From: Bisporella sp. PMI_857
Taxonomy: Eukaryota; Ascomycota; Leotiomycetes; Helotiales; Helotiaceae
Reading direction: 5' to 3'
Length of the DNA: 64,000 nucleotides
NCBI GenBank assembly: GCA_021307315.1
Contig: JAJSPD010000039.1
Location: 248,001 to 312,000, forward strand
Notes under the pieces: generated by a model
Databases searched by the model: none
The model's input: the letters and a program-made list of their open reading frames with translations, nothing else
What the model was told of the DNA's origin: nothing
Shown here: piece by piece, positions 60,762 to 64,000 of the stretch
Numbering within the stretch: the stretch's first letter is position 1
Layout: every line of letters starts with the position of its first letter
Translations under genes and position numbers: made by a program

Positions 60762-61154
60762 CTCCCCCAGGCGTCGTAATATCTCCACTTCTCAATAGTA
60801 TATAGAATCATGGTGTTTTGATCCTTTTGATCCTTTGGCACCAATTCCATCTTTAGGTACTCCAACTAGCTAGGCCTCGTTAACTCCTACATCGAGAACA
60901 GCTTTTCTGACTCGAGGCACTTACGTCTCCCCCATTTAGGAGGAGTTCAGCAACCCTACAAACTAGTCCTTGAGACCTCATTTGTATTGTAGTACAAGAG
61001 TGCCTTGCTTTCGTACATGTATTGATACTGTGGTTCGACGAGTGTCAGCTTTGTATTTGATCTGAGGGTTTGAACTTAGCTCTTTTAAATTCTCAGCATC
61101 TTTCACAATCTTTGTATAGCTCTGTAAAGCTTGCAGGAAGTCAACAATTTTAAG

Positions 61155-61332
61155 TATAAAGCACTCCTGCTCTTCTGTATAACTCTGCTTGGTTTACAGG
61201 AACAACAATAAGTATCAAGCACTTCTGCTCTTCTGTATAACTCTGCTTGGCTTACAGGAACAACAATTTCTAGTACAAAGCACTGCTGCTCTTCTGTATA
61301 ACTCTGCTTGGCTTACAGGAACAACAACGATC
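61155..61332. repeat. Three tandem repeats of about 58-61 bp inside the retrotransposon
   Basis: Units starting at 61155, 61213 and 61274 share CTGCTCTTCTGTATAACTCT, then GCTTGG-TTACAGGAACAAC with few mismatches. They lie between the end of gag and the 3' LTR, where pol is missing. Confidence 0.88.
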
Positions 61333-62231
61333 TAAGCGTAAAAATGATCTACTCCATCGATCTTACGATGTACAGCTGCAACAGTAACGCTTGCATGCTC
61401 CGTACGCTTTCTTTTCTTTGGCCTTTCTTCTTTTTCGTCGGAATCTTCGCTATCAGACTCGCGCTGTATAGTACGTCGCTGATACTTTTTGTAGTAAAAA
61501 CAGTTAACTTGCAAGTGCCCCTTTTTCCCACAAAAGAAGCATTTTTCATTTCGTATATTTGTATTGTTGTCCTTGTTCTTTTTATAGCTCTTCGTACGAG
61601 CTACAGAAGCTGATGCTGTAACAGTCGGTTCGACTGAAAGGTTCGGAGATTCGAGTGACTGCAACGAGTTGATGGTTTGTGCCAAATTAAGGTTTTCGCG
61701 ATAGCAGAACTGTCGCTGACCTTGCCACTGAGGTGTGCTAGGTATAGCTTGCAGAATTCGATCGATCATGTCTCTCTCAGACAAAGCAAAAGTCGTATTC
61801 GAGAGTTGAGCCTGTATTGTTTCAAGTCGTAAAACGAACGTGCGAAGGCTCTCGCTTTCTGGTTTGAAGGCTTCGGCATAGAACTGTGCTTTCAAGTTGC
61901 CAGCAAATACGCTATCAGTCGTACGGTCGTATGCTGACAGCTTTGTCCACATTGCCACTGTATTTTGTGTATCCATCTCGACACCGAGTGAAGTCTGCAG
62001 ATTCGTAGAAACCGAGTTGAAAATGATCATTGCTCCGCGAGCATTAAGTTCGTCCCATTCCTTAAGAGATTGCGCATTCCCAGCCCTACGTCTTGTGCCA
62101 TTAACGATCGGCCAGGTATTCGAAGAAATCAGAGCTGCTTTGCAGGTTTGAGAGAACTGAGTGTAGTTGTCGCCGTTGAGGATAAGGACACGTCCCCACT
62201 TGCAGGTGTAGTATTCGTTCTGCGTAGACAT
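61332..62231 (-). CDS. Ty1/copia-type Gag protein
   Basis: 299 residues, starting 42 bp inside the 5' LTR. It has the copia Gag N-terminus (LILNGDNYTQFSQTCKAALIS), the Gag capsid-like helical domain (LKAQFYAEAFKPESESLRTFV), and a zinc knuckle CFFCGKKGHLQVNC (CX2CX4HX4C). A basic, acidic-patch tail KRKRTE follows. The frame ends at HFYA, exactly where full copia elements continue into the protease active site (xDSGA). So the pol gene was deleted from that point. Intact coding, no RIP damage, in contrast to other repeats in the window. Confidence 0.9.
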   Translation of the reverse strand: MSTQNEYYTCKWGRVLILNGDNYTQFSQTCKAALISSNTWPIVNGTRRRAGNAQSLKEWDELNARGAMIIFNSVSTNLQTSLGVEMDTQNTVAMWTKLSAYDRTTDSVFAGNLKAQFYAEAFKPESESLRTFVLRLETIQAQLSNTTFALSERDMIDRILQAIPSTPQWQGQRQFCYRENLNLAQTINSLQSLESPNLSVEPTVTASASVARTKSYKKNKDNNTNIRNEKCFFCGKKGHLQVNCFYYKKYQRRTIQRESDSEDSDEKEERPKKRKRTEHASVTVAAVHRKIDGVDHFYA

Positions 62232-62272
62232 GCTGGCGGTTGTATGTAGTGCGCTAGGCCGGGCTCATAACC
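62232..62272 (-). promoter_or_regulatory. Primer-binding site and leader of the retrotransposon
   Basis: Minus strand next to the LTR reads GGTTATGAGCCCGGCC, complementary to GGGCTCATAACC of the initiator tRNA-Met anticodon arm (known yeast sequence). No standard 3'-CCA-type site is present. Confidence 0.75.
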
Positions 62273-62425
62273 TGTCAAGAATATTCAATAGTAAATGGTA
62301 TCACGTCGATAGAATATGGGTTGTTGAGTGCTTGTATTGTGTGTATGTATATATCGTCATATCTACGCTGTAGACATGAAGAGATTTCTAGTTCCTTGGC
62401 CTATTACGTAAGCCGATTCCTGACA
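62273..62425 (-). repeat. 5' LTR, 153 bp
   Basis: Identical to the 3' LTR. TG...CA ends in the minus orientation (TGTCAGGAATC to TTGACA). Confidence 0.95.
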
Positions 62426-62942
62426 CCCAAATTCTGCTTCCACAAGTCATGGGGTTTTCTCCAGATCTTCAATATGCTAAGGCCTCTTGGGGTTCCATCG
62501 ACACGTACTCAAACTTGATATGTAGAATAGCGACCCATCACCACAGGAAACAGCATATATTTTAGTTTATTTGCTTGAATCCTCCTTTCCGAGATGGTAT
62601 GGCCAGCGATATTGTTTCTGCAAAGCATGACTTCTCTCTTCACCGTATTGTATCTTTTGAATGAATGGATGAAGAACTGAGTGGTTGCTTTGTGCACGAG
62701 TCAACACCTTTTCGGCAGCTTGGAAGGCAACCCTGTATTCCCCCCTCCTCCTGTGAAGTCGTGGTCACTGCTGAAAGTTGACAGAAGTGTTGAAACCCTT
62801 CAAGGGATGAAAGGGCTTCGACCATATATATACATACAGTTATAGAACCATATGAATAACGACCAAATAAGTGTTGTGGTTACCAAGTAGGTAACGCTTC
62901 TACCTCTTCTGTTGCCAAGAGCCAATCCGAGTTTGATCGAGA

Positions 62943-63221
62943 ATGTCTGCACCACGAATTTCAAACGCGACCCGGATTCATTCAGATATCTCAAATGCAG
63001 CTGAGTCTCAGAAGCACGAGATATTTTCTCAGCTTGCTTACTCCACAGGGGAGCACGACGGTCGCTTGCAATTGTTTCGGGGACCGAATCAATCTTCAGA
63101 CACGCAACAAAAACTGCAGAACGGATGCATGATTGGATGGGAGATTATTCGCTTCCCGAGTATCGAAGAACATAAAAAAGCAGAAGCCGGTGGTGGAATG
63201 TATAAGTCTCAGCATCAATAA
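62943..63221 (+). CDS. Possible small protein, unknown function
   Basis: A single open frame of 92 codons (MSAPRISNATRIHSDISNAAE...). Hydrophilic, no motif, no signal peptide. Composition looks slightly more protein-like than nearby frames. Low confidence. Confidence 0.25.
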   Translation: MSAPRISNATRIHSDISNAAESQKHEIFSQLAYSTGEHDGRLQLFRGPNQSSDTQQKLQNGCMIGWEIIRFPSIEEHKKAEAGGGMYKSQHQ

Positions 63222-64000
63222 AAGGTCGCGAGAGTGGCAAGTGTTATTCTGATCGACATCCTCTACTTCCCATCACCTGGGAGTTTAGTGGTCTGGTCCG
63301 TATTCTTTATGTCTAATTGAGTGATGATGAGGAATTCAAGTGACCTCTAAACAGTGGACGAGGGGCATGCTGGCAATAGAAGAAAACCGAGATTGGTAGC
63401 TTATTTGCTCTTTGCTTTTGAAAATAGCGATCCTTTTCCCCCGCTCTTCCCGTCAGCTTTATCCCACCATCACGTGAAAGTAAAACTAGGCACACCTATG
63501 CTCCTCGGCATCTCGATAGATAGAGCAGGTACTTCATCTTTCATATTCGCGCTATATATATATATATATGCTCCGTTTATTTCCTCCCATTTGGTTATAT
63601 CATGCTGGATTCGGCTGACTCGGGAATAGGGTGCCCCATGACGTAGCCATGCAACCCTGCAACATCCTGGCAGCCCATCTCGTCGTTGGGTCTTACCGAG
63701 ATTTATTCTTCAATCTCTGCCAACTTTTGCCCCTCCACCTCAAACAACCGGTGCTACTCAACCCCATTATGCAGTGCCAACCACACACACAAACACACCA
63801 CACAAACCCCCATCGTCACCCACCATCTTCCTAGTTCCTTTACCCACATGTTAATCATGCAATCATTCACGATGTTGCCAACCTTGCTTAGCGGTGAGCC
63901 CGGGATGATGTTAGTCAGTTAAGCACTTCCTGTATTTCCTTCCCATTCTCTCTACAGTACTTTTTTTTTCCTATTGAGTATATCTTCATCTCTTCTGCCA
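63222..64000. other. Intergenic end of window
   Basis: No supported gene. Contains a (TA)n run near 63556-63570 and a CA-rich tract near 63782-63812. Confidence 0.4.

Larger units (their letters stand above)
60609..62425 (-). mobile_element. Complete gag-only Ty1/copia retrotransposon with identical LTRs
   Basis: Direct LTRs of 153 bp at 60609-60761 and 62273-62425, with no difference seen between them, both starting TGTC and ending GACA. A 5-bp target duplication CCCAA flanks the whole (60604-60608 and 62426-62430). The element points to the minus strand: the right LTR is the 5' LTR. Directly inside it lies GGTTATGAGCCCGGCC, complementary to the anticodon arm of initiator tRNA-Met, as expected for half-tRNA priming known in copia. 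A purine tract GGGGGAG precedes the 3' LTR. Only gag is coded. No protease, integrase or reverse transcriptase is present, so it must move in trans. Confidence 0.93.

Overview
The window is a stretch of nuclear DNA from a filamentous ascomycete (Pezizomycotina). The signs are short spliceosomal introns (about 44-117 nt) with GTAAGT-like donors, Zn2Cys6 transcription factors, HET-domain relics, small secreted cysteine-rich proteins, and dead repeats full of Gln-to-stop and Trp-to-stop changes of the CpA-to-TpA kind left by repeat-induced point mutation (RIP). The class is not decidable by eye; Leotiomycetes is a guess.

Layout. 1-3.5 kb: no recognisable gene. 3.5-8.2 kb: a housekeeping block with VTA1 (ESCRT/MVB), a divergent ER thioredoxin-fold protein ending in HDEL, and the exosome subunit RRP41/SKI6. 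A 151-bp Tc1/mariner-type MITE sits about 100 bp upstream of the RRP41 start. 8.5-13 kb: gene-poor, with a HET-domain fragment and decayed repeats. 13.1-18.2 kb: a divergent gene pair with a 273-bp shared promoter. One gene encodes an N-terminal helical domain fused to a pseudokinase (MLKL-like layout). The other encodes a large protein with an apparently active kinase domain. This pair is the most interesting candidate system in the window. 18.7-24.7 kb: a graveyard containing a RIP-damaged LINE, duplicated zinc-ribbon-like peptides and a broken HET gene. 25.1-28 kb: a MATE transporter and a tiny secreted six-cysteine protein.

29.9-40.1 kb is a compact catabolic cluster: aspartate-type aminotransferase, a tandem RraA-RraA fusion (4-hydroxy-4-methyl-2-oxoglutarate aldolase family), a decayed M20 peptidase, an HpcH/HpaI aldolase, a Zn2Cys6 regulator and an alpha/beta hydrolase. 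A plausible job is transamination of a 4-substituted glutamate followed by aldol cleavage of the resulting 4-hydroxy-2-oxo acid to pyruvate.

41.8-60.1 kb: a 914-residue protein of unknown function, a 3' scrap of a second MATE gene, a secreted polysaccharide lyase, a frameshifted Zn2Cys6 gene, a methyltransferase-like gene, a small membrane protein, a 1215-residue disordered protein, a secreted alpha/beta hydrolase and a zinc alcohol dehydrogenase. 60.6-62.4 kb: a complete, very young, gag-only Ty1/copia retrotransposon (identical 153-bp LTRs, CCCAA target duplication). The remainder to 64 kb is nearly empty.

All exon models were built by hand from reading frames, splice signals and family knowledge. 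No database search was possible.
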